64,000 nucleotides of DNA from Streptomyces sp. NBC_01788 (GCF_035917575.1 NZ_CP109090.1:5394001-5458000); one strand, 5' to 3'. Positions 7,837-19,308 are shown, counted from the first letter of the stretch. Program-made: numbers and translations. Notes: generated by a model not told the origin, from the sequence alone.

Positions 7837-9525
7837 ATGCGACTCGTCATGAACGAACCGGCCGAAAGGATGGACCGCCCCTACGCACGGCGCTGGTGGG
7901 CGCTCCTCGTGCTCTGCCTGAGCCTGCTGATCATCGTGATGGCGAACACCGCGCTCACGGTCGCCGCGCCCGACATGACCCGGGACCTCGGCCTGTCCAG
8001 CGCCGACCTCCAGTGGGTCATCGACGGCTACACCGTCCCGTACGCGGCGCTGATGCTGCTGCTCGGCGCGATCGGCGACAAGTACAGCCGGCGCGGCGCG
8101 CTCGCCCTCGGGCTCGTCGTGTTCGGCGGCGGCGCCGTCCTCGGTTACTTCGCCGACAGCGCGGCGGCCGTCATCGCGGCCCGCGCCGTGATGGGTGTGG
8201 GCGCCGCGCTGATCATGCCGGCCACCCTGTCGCTGCTGGCCGCGACCTTCCCGCGGGCCGAGCGCGCCAAGGCGATCACCCTGTGGACGGCCACCGCCGG
8301 CCTCGCCATCGCCGCCGGTCCCCTCGTCGCCGGCGCGCTGCTCCAGGACCACGGCTGGTCCTCGACCTTCCTGATCAACGTGCCGGTCGCCGCCGTCGCC
8401 CTGGTCGGCACCTTCGTCCTCGTACCGCCCTCCAGGGCGGCGCGGCACGGCCGGATCGACTACGTCGGCGGGCTGCTGTCGGTGGTGTGGATCGGCTCGC
8501 TGGTCTACATGATCATCGAGGGTCCGCACTTCGGCTGGGACGCCAAGGCGGTCACCGCGGCCGCGGTCGCGGGCGTCAGCCTGGTGGCCTTCGTCCTGTG
8601 GGAGCTGCGCCACCCGCGCCCGGTCCTCGACGTACGCCGCTTCACGCAGCGCCGCTTCGCAGGCTCCAACCTGGCCGTCGCCCTGTTCTTCCTGGCCGTC
8701 TTCGGCGCCTTCTACTACCTCACCCAGCACCTCCAGTTCGTCCTCGGCTACGACGCCCTGGCCACCGGGCTGCGCATGCTGCCGCTGGCCGGCGCCGTCT
8801 TCGCCGGCTCGGCGCTGACCGGGTACCTCACCCCGCGCGTCGGCATGAAGTGGACGGTGACCGCGGGCATGGTCGGCGGCACCGCGGCCCTGGCGCTGCT
8901 GACCCGGGTGGACGGCTCGTCCGGCTACGGCGACCTCGTGGCACCCCTGGTGATCCTGGGCCTGGCGATCGGGCTCGCCCTCTCGCCCTGCACCGACGCC
9001 ATCATGGGCGCCTTCCCGGAGTCCGAGCTGGGCGTCGGCGGCGCCGCGAACGACACCTCCCTGGAGCTGGGCGGCTCGCTCGGCATCGCGATCCTCGGCT
9101 CCCTGCTGTCCACCTCGTACGCCCAGCACCTCTCCGACGCCACCGCGGGCAGCGGGCTCCCGGCGGGCGCGCTGTCCACCGCCCAGGACTCGGTCGGCGC
9201 CGGATACGCCGTCGCCCAGGGCATCGGGGAGAAGGCGCAGAAGCTCGCGGCGCAGGCCGCCCACGCGACCGACCCGCAGCAGGCCGCGCAGCTCAAGGCG
9301 CAGGCCGGAGGGCTCGCCGAGGGCGCCCAGCGGATGAAGGAGGCGGTCGGCTCGGCCTTCTCCGACGCGGTGGCCCACACCAGCCTGGTCGGCGCGGTGA
9401 TCCTGGGCGTGGGCACCCTCGCCGTGGCCCTGCTGCTGCCGCGCGGCGCCGCCCGCGACGAGCAGCCGGCCGAGGAGGCGAAGGAGCCGGTGGGCAGCGG
9501 TGTGAAGTCGGCGGCCCGGATCTGA
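7837..9525 (+). CDS. MFS multidrug exporter, DHA2 family (14 membrane segments)
   Basis: Drug:H+ antiporter of 562 residues. The first helix is RWWALLVLCLSLLIIVMANT, followed by motif D1-like NTALTVAAPDMTRDLGLSSADLQWVIDGYTV and motif A (GAIGDKYSRRGAL) after helix 2; 14 hydrophobic segments can be counted. There is an extended loop (residues about 430-520) rich in Ala/Gln before the last helix, and a short charged tail. ATG 7837 is preceded by AAGGAAGG; ATG 7849 is an alternative. Divergent from tetR with three operators between them. Substrates cannot be read from sequence; EmrB/QacA-type relatives export hydrophobic cations and antibiotics. Confidence 0.9.
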   Translation: MRLVMNEPAERMDRPYARRWWALLVLCLSLLIIVMANTALTVAAPDMTRDLGLSSADLQWVIDGYTVPYAALMLLLGAIGDKYSRRGALALGLVVFGGGAVLGYFADSAAAVIAARAVMGVGAALIMPATLSLLAATFPRAERAKAITLWTATAGLAIAAGPLVAGALLQDHGWSSTFLINVPVAAVALVGTFVLVPPSRAARHGRIDYVGGLLSVVWIGSLVYMIIEGPHFGWDAKAVTAAAVAGVSLVAFVLWELRHPRPVLDVRRFTQRRFAGSNLAVALFFLAVFGAFYYLTQHLQFVLGYDALATGLRMLPLAGAVFAGSALTGYLTPRVGMKWTVTAGMVGGTAALALLTRVDGSSGYGDLVAPLVILGLAIGLALSPCTDAIMGAFPESELGVGGAANDTSLELGGSLGIAILGSLLSTSYAQHLSDATAGSGLPAGALSTAQDSVGAGYAVAQGIGEKAQKLAAQAAHATDPQQAAQLKAQAGGLAEGAQRMKEAVGSAFSDAVAHTSLVGAVILGVGTLAVALLLPRGAARDEQPAEEAKEPVGSGVKSAARI

Positions 9526-9533
9526 CGTCGGGA

Positions 9534-9581
9534 CCGGTCCCGTGCGAGCGACGTCTTCGCGTGGCGCTCGGGCGGGACCGG
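9534..9581 (+). terminator. MFS gene terminator
   Basis: CCGGTCCCG (9534-9542) plus CGAGCG (9545-9550) pair with CGCTCG (9565-9570) plus CGGGACCGG (9573-9581), with one 2x2 internal loop; it begins eight bases after the stop codon. Confidence 0.75.
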
Positions 9582-9622
9582 CCACCCCCGTCCCGGCCCC
9601 CTCCGCACGCTCCGCCGCGGCG

Positions 9623-10522
9623 CTATCCCTCCCGCGCCCACGGCCGCAGCTTCTCCGGGTTGCGGACCACCCAGATCCGGGTGACACGCCCGTCGGAGAC
9701 GTCGAACGAGGCGACGGTCATGACGACACCGGCACGCCGGGCCACCAGGCCCGGCACACCGTTGACCGACCGCTCCAGGAGTTCGAGCCCCGGAGCCATG
9801 TCGGCGATGGCGACCATGTACCCGGCGATGCGCTCGCCGCCCTCGACCGGACGCAGGACGGTGCCGACCATGCCGCCGCCGTCGGCGGTCATCACGGCGG
9901 CCGGGTCGAGGAGACCGACGAGGGCTGCGATGTCCTTGGTCTCCCATGCCTCTTTGACGTGCCTCACCACGTCGGCCTGGCCGGTCGCCGTGACCGGAGC
10001 GCGCGTGACGCCCACCCGTCGTCGAGCGGACGCCGCCAACTGCTTGCAGGCCGCAGGGGTCCGGCCGAGAACATCGGCGATCTCGGCGAACGGGTAGCGG
10101 AAGACGTCGTGCAGGACGAACGCCACCCGCTCGGCGGGCGTCATCGACTCCAGGACGACGAGGAAGGCCATGACCACCGACTCGTCCAGGACGATCTGGT
10201 CGGCGGGGTCGGAGCCGTCCGTGTGGTCCCACTCGGTGCGGTCGGGCAGCGGCTCGGGCAGCCACGCGCCGACGTAGCGTTCGCGGCGGGCTCGCGCCGA
10301 GCCGAGCAGGTCCAGGCAGATGCGACCGGTCACCGTCGTCAGCCAGGCGCCGGGGGACAGGATCTCCTCCCGCCGGCTTCGCGGCAGCCCGTACCAGCGT
10401 GCGTAGGCATCCTGCACGGCGTCCTCGGCCTCGGACACCGAGCCGAGCAACCGGTAAGCGACATTGATCAGGTGGCGCCGCTCGCCGGCCATGCCGTCCG
10501 TGCTGTTCCCGACAGTCCCCAT
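9623..10522 (-). CDS. ECF41-type RNA polymerase sigma factor with C-terminal SnoaL-like domain
   Basis: 299 residues. Sigma region 2 (ERRHLINVAYRLLGSVSEAEDAVQDAY) and region 4 (ESMTPAERVAFVLHDVFRYPFAEIADVLGRT) are followed by a SnoaL/NTF2-like extension of about 100 residues. ECF41 marks are present: WLPEP in the linker between regions 2 and 4, DGGG in the extension and a C-terminal NPEKL close to the family's NPDKL. In ECF41 the extension replaces an anti-sigma factor and tunes activity. The usual ECF41 neighbour (carboxymuconolactone decarboxylase, oxidoreductase or epimerase) is absent; instead a small membrane protein is divergent. The start is uncertain (ATG 10522, or ATG 10492 giving MAGERRHLIN). 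Confidence 0.92.
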   Translation of the reverse strand: MGTVGNSTDGMAGERRHLINVAYRLLGSVSEAEDAVQDAYARWYGLPRSRREEILSPGAWLTTVTGRICLDLLGSARARRERYVGAWLPEPLPDRTEWDHTDGSDPADQIVLDESVVMAFLVVLESMTPAERVAFVLHDVFRYPFAEIADVLGRTPAACKQLAASARRRVGVTRAPVTATGQADVVRHVKEAWETKDIAALVGLLDPAAVMTADGGGMVGTVLRPVEGGERIAGYMVAIADMAPGLELLERSVNGVPGLVARRAGVVMTVASFDVSDGRVTRIWVVRNPEKLRPWAREG

Positions 10523-10622
10523 GCCTCCGGCCGCCCCCTCGCCTTACCTTTCGCAGGCCCGCGTCGTCGAGCTGTTGAGACCTTATAGACCTACTGCCCG
10601 AAGGGCGGAAAAGGGGTGTGGC

Positions 10623-10991
10623 GTGGCCACTCAGGTGACGGCGAACGCACGGCGCGGCTTCTCGTTCCTGCAGATCGCGATCGCGGTGCAGACCCTGACC
10701 ATCTTCTTCCAGGCGGTCTCCGCCGGACTGCTGCTGACCTCGTCCTACGGCGAGACGCTGCACGGTGTCGGAGCCCGTGTGATGTACGGGGCGGCGATGC
10801 TGTACGTGCTCGCGGCGGTGCTGGCGTGGAAGCCGGGCGGCGGCTCGCCCCGGCCCATCCGGCACGCGTCGGGTTTCCTCGTGCTCGCCTCGGTCCAGGT
10901 CGTGCTCGGCATCGCGCACGTCCCGTCGGTCCATCTCCCCCTGGGTGTCCTGATGTTCGCTCTGAGTGTGCTGGCGCTGACCCGGCGCTGA
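10623..10991 (+). CDS. small hypothetical membrane protein
   Basis: 122 residues with three or four hydrophobic helices: residues about 14-36 (FLQIAIAVQTLTIFFQAVSA), 48-66, 78-95 and 101-118. GTG 10623 is chosen because AAAAGGGG lies at about 10610-10617. No known domain is recognised. It is divergent from the ECF41 sigma gene with about 100 bases between the starts, so it may be a target of that sigma factor; this is inference from position only. Confidence 0.75.
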   Translation: MATQVTANARRGFSFLQIAIAVQTLTIFFQAVSAGLLLTSSYGETLHGVGARVMYGAAMLYVLAAVLAWKPGGGSPRPIRHASGFLVLASVQVVLGIAHVPSVHLPLGVLMFALSVLALTRR

Positions 10992-11074
10992 CCGGTTCGT
11001 CCCATGCCGCGACGCCCTGTGAACTGAAAGCTCCTGGCAGCCGTCTCTTACTGCGATGGACTAGCGTGCCGTGC

Positions 11075-11110
11075 CGGACGGTGCCGCGCCGATCGGCGCG
11101 GCACCGTCCG
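11075..11110. terminator. perfect 36-base palindrome, probable terminator
   Basis: Bases 11075 to 11110 are an exact inverted repeat centred on GATC (11091-11094), with arms beginning CGGACGGTGCCG. It lies 84 bases after the small membrane gene and 37 bases before the DUF2127 gene. A terminator is likeliest, though a loopless dyad of this length could also bind a protein. Confidence 0.6.
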
Positions 11111-11146
11111 CAGGCACAGGGCAGGTACGGAGAGGCAAACCACGGG

Positions 11147-11911
11147 ATGGCGATCGACTGGGACCGGCGCACCTGCGCGCGCAAGGGGCATGTGACCTAC
11201 GCACCGGACGACCCGAGGCTGCGGATCCGGCTGCACGCGCGGACTGCGCTGGGCGACGTCTGGCGCTGCCTGCGCTGCGGCGACTTCGCGCTCGGCGAGC
11301 CGCACGGCTCGGGACCGGCCGGCGACGCCCCGCTGGTGCCGCGCGGCAAGGTGCTGCGGGATCTGTTCATCCTGCGGTTCCTCGCGTTCGAGCGGGCCCT
11401 GCGCGGGGTGTTCATCGTGCTGGTCGCGGTGGCCGTGTGGAAGTTCAGCAACAGCCAGGACGCGGTACGCCGCCTGTTCGACGAGTACCTGGACGTCTTC
11501 CGCCCCGTCTTCCAGCACTTCCACTACGACCTCGACCACTCGCCTGTCATCGGCACCGTCCAGAAGACCTTCGGCTACCGGTATTCGACCCTGCTCCTGG
11601 TGGCCTGCGTCCTGCTCGCCTACGCGCTGGTCGAACTGATCGAGGCGGTCGGCCTGTGGTACGCCAAGCGCTGGGCGGAATACCTGACGGTGGTCGCCAC
11701 CGCCGCCTTCCTCCCGCTGGAGATCTACGAGCTCACCGAGCACATCAGCGCGGTCAAGATCACCACACTGGTCCTCAACATCGTCGCCGTCCTCTACATC
11801 GCCTTCGCCAAGCGCCTGTTCGGCCTGCGCGGCGGACGCCGGGCCTTCGACGAGGAACGCCGCAGCGCCTCCCTGCTCGAAGTGGAGGAGTCGGCCGGCG
11901 TGATGGCCTGA
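11147..11911 (+). CDS. DUF2127 family membrane protein
   Basis: 254 residues, function unknown. The N-terminus carries a conserved segment with CARKGH and WRCLRCGDF, where the cysteines (C11, C44, C47) could bind metal. After it come four hydrophobic segments: FERALRGVFIVLVAVAVW, the LLLVACVLLAYALVELIEAVG helix, YLTVVATAAFLPLEIYEL and a C-terminal helix near VLNIVAVLYIAFAKRLFG. The DUF2127 region covers residues about 70-230. ATG 11147 is preceded by GGAGAGG at about 11 bases. It ends 59 bases before the merR gene and may be a single transcription unit. Confidence 0.82.
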   Translation: MAIDWDRRTCARKGHVTYAPDDPRLRIRLHARTALGDVWRCLRCGDFALGEPHGSGPAGDAPLVPRGKVLRDLFILRFLAFERALRGVFIVLVAVAVWKFSNSQDAVRRLFDEYLDVFRPVFQHFHYDLDHSPVIGTVQKTFGYRYSTLLLVACVLLAYALVELIEAVGLWYAKRWAEYLTVVATAAFLPLEIYELTEHISAVKITTLVLNIVAVLYIAFAKRLFGLRGGRRAFDEERRSASLLEVEESAGVMA

Positions 11912-11937
11912 GCGACGTCCGGCGCTCGGCCGTTGCC

Positions 11938-11970
11938 TTGACGTCGGCGTCAGGGCGTACGTTCGTACGC
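11938..11970 (+). promoter_or_regulatory. merR-trx promoter and operator
   Basis: TTGACG at 11938-11943 overlaps a dyad TGACG-N4-CGTCA (11939-11952). A second dyad, CGTACG-TT-CGTACG (11956-11969), ends one base before the ATG at 11971, with no ribosome site. This fits a MerR-type autoregulated promoter with a leaderless or nearly leaderless transcript. Confidence 0.55.
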
Positions 11971-12399
11971 ATGCGAATCGGCGAGCTGGCCGAGCGGGCC
12001 GGGACCACGACGCGGGCGCTGCGGTACTACGAGTCGCGGGGGCTGCTGCCCGCGCGACGGGACGCGCAGGGCCACCGCTCCTACGACGAGCGCGACCTGC
12101 GTCTGCTCACGCAGATCAGGACGCTGCGGGACTTCGGGTTCGAGCTGGAGGAGACCCGGCCGTTCGTGGAGTGTCTGCGGGCCGGGCACCCCGAGGGCGA
12201 CTCGTGTCCGGCCTCCCTCGACGTCTACCGGCGCAAGCTGGACCAGCTCGACGCGCTGATCGGCGAGCTGCGGGCCGTCCGGGAGCAGGTCGGCGCCCAG
12301 CTCGGCAGGGCGGAGAGGGCGCGGGAGGCACTGGCCGCCGACGCGGGGGTTCCGGGCGGTCCGGAGCCGAGGTGCGAGCTGGGAGGGCAACAGCGGTGA
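11971..12399 (+). CDS. MerR-family regulator
   Basis: 142 residues. The N-terminal winged helix-turn-helix (MRIGELAERAGTTTRALRYYESRGLLPARR) is typical of MerR. It continues as a long dimerisation helix from about residue 80. Two cysteines, in VECLRAGHP and GDSCPASL, are 11 to 13 residues apart and could form a metal or redox sensor as in CueR- or SoxR-like proteins. The last codons overlap the start of a thioredoxin gene (GTGA), so the two are co-translated, which favours a redox or thiol-stress role. The promoter carries its own dyads, suggesting autoregulation. Ligand unknown. Confidence 0.88.
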   Translation: MRIGELAERAGTTTRALRYYESRGLLPARRDAQGHRSYDERDLRLLTQIRTLRDFGFELEETRPFVECLRAGHPEGDSCPASLDVYRRKLDQLDALIGELRAVREQVGAQLGRAERAREALAADAGVPGGPEPRCELGGQQR

Positions 12400-12761
12400 T
12401 CAGGGCAGATGGAGTGGCGGAGGTGACGGACGCGGACTTCGCGGCGGAGGTGCTCGGCGCGGACCGGCCGGTGCTGGTGGAGTTCACCGCCGACTGGTGT
12501 CCGCCGTGCCGGCAGATGGGGCCCGTGCTCAGCGCACTGGCCGCCGAGCAGGGCGAGCGGCTGAAGGTGGTCCAGCTCGACGTGGACACCAGCCCGGACA
12601 CGACGAACGCGTACAAGGTGCTGTCGATGCCGACCTTCATGGTCTTCCGCGCCGGCGAACCCGTGAAGTCCATGGTGGGCGCACGCCCCAAGCGGCAGCT
12701 GCTGGAGGAGCTGTCCGACGTGCTGTGGCCTGCCGGAAGGGACCCACGGGACGGGCCGTGA
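12396..12761 (+). CDS. trxA: thioredoxin
   Basis: 121 residues. Reduces protein disulfides in the cytoplasm using thioredoxin reductase. It has the fold's marks in order: VLVEFTADWCPPCRQMGPVL (active site WCPPC, rather than the commoner WCGPC, at residues about 34-38), the LDVDTSPDTTNAYKV strand, and cis-Pro in VLSMPTFMVF. The GTG start at 12396 overlaps the merR stop codon and has GGGAGGG eight bases upstream, lying inside merR. The merR coupling is the notable context. From memory S. coelicolor annotates the syntenic gene as one of several thioredoxins; the PP active site may alter redox potential. Confidence 0.93.
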   Translation: MIRADGVAEVTDADFAAEVLGADRPVLVEFTADWCPPCRQMGPVLSALAAEQGERLKVVQLDVDTSPDTTNAYKVLSMPTFMVFRAGEPVKSMVGARPKRQLLEELSDVLWPAGRDPRDGP

Positions 12762-12777
12762 CAGCGGGCCGGAGAAT

Positions 12778-12815
12778 GAGAAATCCCCCGGGCAATTGCG
12801 TCCGGGGGATTTCTC
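12778..12815 (+). terminator. terminator after trxA
   Basis: A perfect 14-bp stem: GAGAAATCCCCCGG (12778-12791) with CCGGGGGATTTCTC (12802-12815), and a 10-base loop. Confidence 0.9.
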
Positions 12816-12900
12816 TGCGTATATTCGGTGATTCGCGACTTGGTATTCGTCGGGCCGCGAAGAAGTTCACTGAGCAGAGTATATCCGGGCGGGAGCCGAA

Positions 12901-15165
12901 TTGTCAAACACCGAATTTCCAGACGGTGAATTGCGGCAGGAGCAGGAATTCATCGACGGACTGTACGCCCGCGTGGACGCGCTGCGCGGTGACACCGAGA
13001 CCTCCGTCGCGGACGCGCTCGCGCAGGGCGACACGCCCATGCAGGCCCGGCTGGAGCGGGACATCCTCGTCGCCGAGCGGTCGGGGCTGCTGGCCGCGCT
13101 GAACGCCGTGGACGGCTCGCTCTGCTTCGGCCGGATCGACCTCACCGGCGGCGACAGCCACCACATCGGCCGCATCGGCCTGCGCGCCGAAGACGCCGAG
13201 CGCACGCCGATCCTCATCGACTGGCGCGCCGACGTCGCCCGCCCCTTCTACCTGGCCACCGGCCACACCCCGATGGGCCTGCGCCGCCGCCGGCACATCT
13301 CCACCGACGGCCGCCGGGTCACCGCCCTGCACGACGAGATCCTCGACCTCGGCGACACCACACGGACCGGCCACGAGGACCCGACCGGTGACGCGGTGCT
13401 GCTCGCCGCGCTCGACTCCGCGCGCACCGGCCGGATGGGCGACATCGTGCGGACCATCCAGGCCGACCAGGACCGCATCATCCGCGCGCCGCACCGCGGC
13501 GTGCTCGTGGTCGAGGGCGGCCCGGGCACCGGCAAGACCGCGGTCGCCCTGCACCGGGCCGCCTACCTGCTCTACGAGCACCGGGAACTGCTCGCCCGGC
13601 GGGCCGTGCTGATCGTCGGTCCGAACCCCGCGTTCCTCGGCTACATCGGCGAGGTGCTGCCCTCGCTCGGCGAGACCGGGGTGCTCCTGGCGACCGTCGG
13701 CGAGCTGTTCCCCGGTGTGAGGGCGACCGCGTCGGACACCCCCGAGGCCGCGGCGGTGAAGGGCCGCGCCGACATGGCCGACGTGCTCGCCGCCGTCGTG
13801 CAGGACCGGCAGGCGCTGCCCGATCCGGTGATCGCCATCGAGCACGACCGCGAGATCCTGATGCTCGACGACGGCCTGGTGCACGTCGCCCGCGAACGCA
13901 CCCGCGCCGCGAAGCTGCCGCACAACGCGGCCCGCGAGCACTTCGAGGGCCACATCCTCAACACGCTCACCGACCTGCTCGCCGAACGCATCGGCACCGA
14001 CCCCTACGACGGCTCCAACGTCCTCGACCCCAGCGACATCACCCAGATCCGCGACGAACTCGCCGAGAACCGCGAGGTCTGGTCGGCGATCGACCGGTTG
14101 TGGCCGCGGCTGACACCGCAGCGGCTGGTGGCGGACTTCCTGGCGGAGCCGGAGGGGTACGTCGGCGACGAGGACGCGGCCGCGATCCGCCGCCCGGTGA
14201 CCCGGGCGTGGACCGTCGCGGACGTCCCCCTCCTCGACGAGGCCGCCGAACTGCTCGGCGAGGACGACCGCCTGGCCCGCGCCCGCGCCGAGCACGAGCG
14301 CGAGACCCGGATCGCCTACGCCCAGGGCGTGCTGGACGTGTCGTACGCGTCCCGCACGTACGAGTTCGAGGACAAGGAGGACGGCGACCCGGACGCCTCG
14401 GAGGTGCTGTCCGCGCACGACATCATCGACGCCGAGCGGTTCGCCGAACGCCAGGAGGAGGACGACCATCGCAGCGCCGCCGAGCGCGCGGCCGCCGACC
14501 GTACCTGGGCGTTCGGGCACATCATCGTCGACGAGGCGCAGGAGCTGTCGCCGATGGCGTGGCGGCTGCTGATGCGGCGCAGCCCGACCCGCTCCATGAC
14601 CCTGGTCGGCGACCCCGCGCAGACGGCGGAGGCGGCCGGCGTCGGCTCCTGGGCGGACATCCTCCGGCCGTACGTCGAGGACCGCTGGGAGCACACCCGC
14701 CTCGGCGTCAACTACCGCACCCCGGCCGAGATCATGGACGTGGCGGCGGCCGTGGTCCGCGCCGAGCACCCCGGCTTCGAGCCGCCCGGCTCGGTCCGCT
14801 CCACGGGCGTACGGCCCTGGGCCCGCGCGACCGACGACCTGCCCGGCGCGGTGGAGAAGGCCGTCGTGGAACTCACCCCGGAGGAGGGCCGGCTCGCCGT
14901 GATCGCCCCGCGCGATCTGCACCGGCGGCTGGCCGCCCGGCTCGACGGGGTCACGGCGGGCGCCGAGCCCGACCTGACCCGGACGGTCGTCCTCCTCGAC
15001 CCGCGCCAGGCCAAGGGCCTGGAGTTCGACTCCGTCCTCGTGGTCGAACCCGCGCGCTACGGCACGAGCGACCTGTACGTGGCGTTGACGCGTGCCACGC
15101 AGCGGCTGGGTGTGCTGTATTCGGAGGCGTTGCCTCCGGCTCTGGGGGAGGCGTTCGGGGAGTAG
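12901..15165 (+). CDS. helD: HelD-like RNA polymerase recycling factor / UvrD-type helicase
   Basis: 754 residues. HelD proteins bind RNA polymerase and use ATP to strip it from nucleic acid; in actinobacteria class II HelD also affects rifamycin tolerance. Visible parts: an N-terminal coiled arm (residues 1-70, EQEFIDGLYARVDALRGD), Walker A GGPGTGKTAVALHR near residue 206, a helical insert, Walker B HIIVDEAQELSPMAW near 540, motif III LVGDPAQT near 569, motif IV-V around YRTPAEI and GLEFDSVLVVEP, and motif VI LYVALTRATQRLGVLY. The start is TTG 12901, with GGGAG five bases upstream. The promoter region 12816-12900 is A/T-richer than average. No RAE-like inverted repeat was recognised upstream. 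Confidence 0.9.
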   Translation: MSNTEFPDGELRQEQEFIDGLYARVDALRGDTETSVADALAQGDTPMQARLERDILVAERSGLLAALNAVDGSLCFGRIDLTGGDSHHIGRIGLRAEDAERTPILIDWRADVARPFYLATGHTPMGLRRRRHISTDGRRVTALHDEILDLGDTTRTGHEDPTGDAVLLAALDSARTGRMGDIVRTIQADQDRIIRAPHRGVLVVEGGPGTGKTAVALHRAAYLLYEHRELLARRAVLIVGPNPAFLGYIGEVLPSLGETGVLLATVGELFPGVRATASDTPEAAAVKGRADMADVLAAVVQDRQALPDPVIAIEHDREILMLDDGLVHVARERTRAAKLPHNAAREHFEGHILNTLTDLLAERIGTDPYDGSNVLDPSDITQIRDELAENREVWSAIDRLWPRLTPQRLVADFLAEPEGYVGDEDAAAIRRPVTRAWTVADVPLLDEAAELLGEDDRLARARAEHERETRIAYAQGVLDVSYASRTYEFEDKEDGDPDASEVLSAHDIIDAERFAERQEEDDHRSAAERAAADRTWAFGHIIVDEAQELSPMAWRLLMRRSPTRSMTLVGDPAQTAEAAGVGSWADILRPYVEDRWEHTRLGVNYRTPAEIMDVAAAVVRAEHPGFEPPGSVRSTGVRPWARATDDLPGAVEKAVVELTPEEGRLAVIAPRDLHRRLAARLDGVTAGAEPDLTRTVVLLDPRQAKGLEFDSVLVVEPARYGTSDLYVALTRATQRLGVLYSEALPPALGEAFGE

Positions 15166-15176
15166 GGGTGGCTGTT

Positions 15177-15248
15177 CCGGGGGCTGCCGCCCCCGGACCC
15201 CCGCTTCGGCCTGGACGGCCTCGTCCTCAAAGGCCGGACGGGCTGGTT
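15177..15248. terminator. convergent terminator plus dispersed Streptomyces 3'-end repeat
   Basis: Hairpin CCGGGGGC (15177-15184) and GCCCCCGG (15189-15196) lies between the helD and glgB stops. On the minus strand the next 50 bases carry the AGCCCGTCCGGCCTTTGAGG type of sequence followed by an AGGCC-rich block, which recurs downstream of many genes in Streptomyces genomes (from memory). Confidence 0.7.
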
Positions 15249-15252
15249 GTGC

Positions 15253-17787
<2,535 letters not shown>

Positions 17788-17855
17788 GGGCGGATCCTCC
17801 TCGGCGCAGGTCGGGTGCGGTGGACGGGGGAGCTGGGAGAGACGGTGGAAAGGGG

Positions 17856-19262
17856 TCAGGTCGTGTCCGGGGCCGCCAGGCGGTGCACCGCGGACATCGG
17901 TACCGGCAGCCATTCGGGGCGGTGCCTTGCCTCGTAGAGGACCTCGTAGATCGCCTTGTCCGTCTCGTAGGCGCGCAGCAGGACGGGGTCGGTGCGCGGG
18001 TCACTGCCGCTGACCTCGGCGTATCCGGTGCAGTACGCGGCCCGGCAGGCCTCGGCCCACTCCGGTGCCGGCGGGCCGCCCGCCGAGTGCGCCGCGTAGT
18101 CGAAGGAACGCAGCATCCCGGCGACGTCGCGCACCACCGGCTGGGCCATCCGCCGCTCGGCCAGCGGTTTCGCCGGCTCGCCCTCGAAGTCGATCAGCCA
18201 CCACTGTCCCGAGGGGGAGCGGAGGCACTGCCCGAGGTGGAGGTCGCCGTGGATGCGCTGGGCGGTCCAGGTCCGGCCCTCGGCCGCCAGATCGGCCAGC
18301 GCCTCGAACGCGGAGCGCAGTCCCGGGACGTACGGTCCGAGCGCGGGCACCGCCTGCGCTGCCGACTCCAGGCGCTCGGTCATGCCGTGCACCAGGGATG
18401 CGAGCTGCATGTGGCCGAGGGTGACCGTGGGCAGAGCGCGGGCCAGCGCGGTGTGCACCTCGGCGGTGGCGCGGCCCAGCGCCCGCGCCTCGCCGCTGAA
18501 GTCCTCGCCCTTGGCCAGTTCGCGCAGTGCCAGCTCCCAGCCGTCCGAGGCGCCTTGCAGGAAGGGCTGGAGCACTCCGAGCACATACGACTCGCCGTCC
18601 AGCTCCGCCGTCATCCACGCCGTCGGCGGCGGCACCCGCGAACAGCCCTCCCGGGCGAGGGCGAGCGGCAGTTCCAGGTCGGGGTTGACGCCGGGCAGGA
18701 CCCGGCGCAGCAGTTTCAGGATGAACGTATCGCCGTAGACCACCGACGAGTTGGACTGCTCGGCGGTGACCACGCGGGGTACCAGGTCGGGGCGTATCTC
18801 GTCCCGCCGTTCGAAACGGAGCCCGCCGATGCGGGCCCGGGTGCGCAGTGCCTCCAGGATCACCTCGGCGGGCCGGGGGTCGTACAGGGCGTCGTACACC
18901 GTGCGGCCGGCGAGCGGGCCATCGTGCACATGGCCGATCAGCGCGGGCGCCAGCCGTGGGGGCAGCGCCTCGCGCACGCCTATCAGCAACTGGTAGCAGT
19001 CACCGGGGTGCGGGACCGTGCCGTGCACGGGCGAAAGCGGCTGGTGGGCGCGTACGAGCAGGTGGTACAGGCCCAGCTTCCGGTCGCCCGGCAGCAGCTC
19101 GGTGGCGGCGACCAGCGAGAACCCCGTCACCGGTCGGCCCTTGCCCGCGAACCAGCGCTGCCGCGGCAGCCACTCCCGCAGCAGGGGGTCCAGTGACGCG
19201 AGCAGACCGGGGCTGGTGGTGGTGACGGAGCGTGTGACGGCTTGCGACATGGCGTCCGACAT
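17856..19262 (-). CDS. mak: maltokinase (Pep2)
   Basis: Phosphorylates maltose to maltose 1-phosphate with ATP, feeding GlgE. 468 residues, the usual length. The N-terminal cap has [12 protein letters not shown] (family signature), [19 protein letters not shown] (ATP-binding lysine), and the kinase C-lobe has [14 protein letters not shown] (catalytic Asp) and [18 protein letters not shown] (metal-binding Asp), as in aminoglycoside-phosphotransferase-like kinases. ATG 19262 has only a weak ribosome site; ATG 19250 (MSQAVTRS) is an alternative. It lies 96 bases downstream of treS, with a hairpin at 19309-19339 that could reduce read-through. In many actinobacteria treS and mak are fused or directly adjacent. 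Confidence 0.95.
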   Translation of the reverse strand: MSDAMSQAVTRSVTTTSPGLLASLDPLLREWLPRQRWFAGKGRPVTGFSLVAATELLPGDRKLGLYHLLVRAHQPLSPVHGTVPHPGDCYQLLIGVREALPPRLAPALIGHVHDGPLAGRTVYDALYDPRPAEVILEALRTRARIGGLRFERRDEIRPDLVPRVVTAEQSNSSVVYGDTFILKLLRRVLPGVNPDLELPLALAREGCSRVPPPTAWMTAELDGESYVLGVLQPFLQGASDGWELALRELAKGEDFSGEARALGRATAEVHTALARALPTVTLGHMQLASLVHGMTERLESAAQAVPALGPYVPGLRSAFEALADLAAEGRTWTAQRIHGDLHLGQCLRSPSGQWWLIDFEGEPAKPLAERRMAQPVVRDVAGMLRSFDYAAHSAGGPPAPEWAEACRAAYCTGYAEVSGSDPRTDPVLLRAYETDKAIYEVLYEARHRPEWLPVPMSAVHRLAAPDTT

Positions 19263-19308
19263 GGCGTCGCGTCCAATCGCTGGTCGGGTGTGACTGACGC
19301 GTGCCCAC

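Noticed and set aside
12816..12900. Rifamycin-associated element upstream of helD
   Set aside because: I looked for a GGGGCTTGC-type inverted repeat and found none; the stretch is only A/T-richer promoter DNA.
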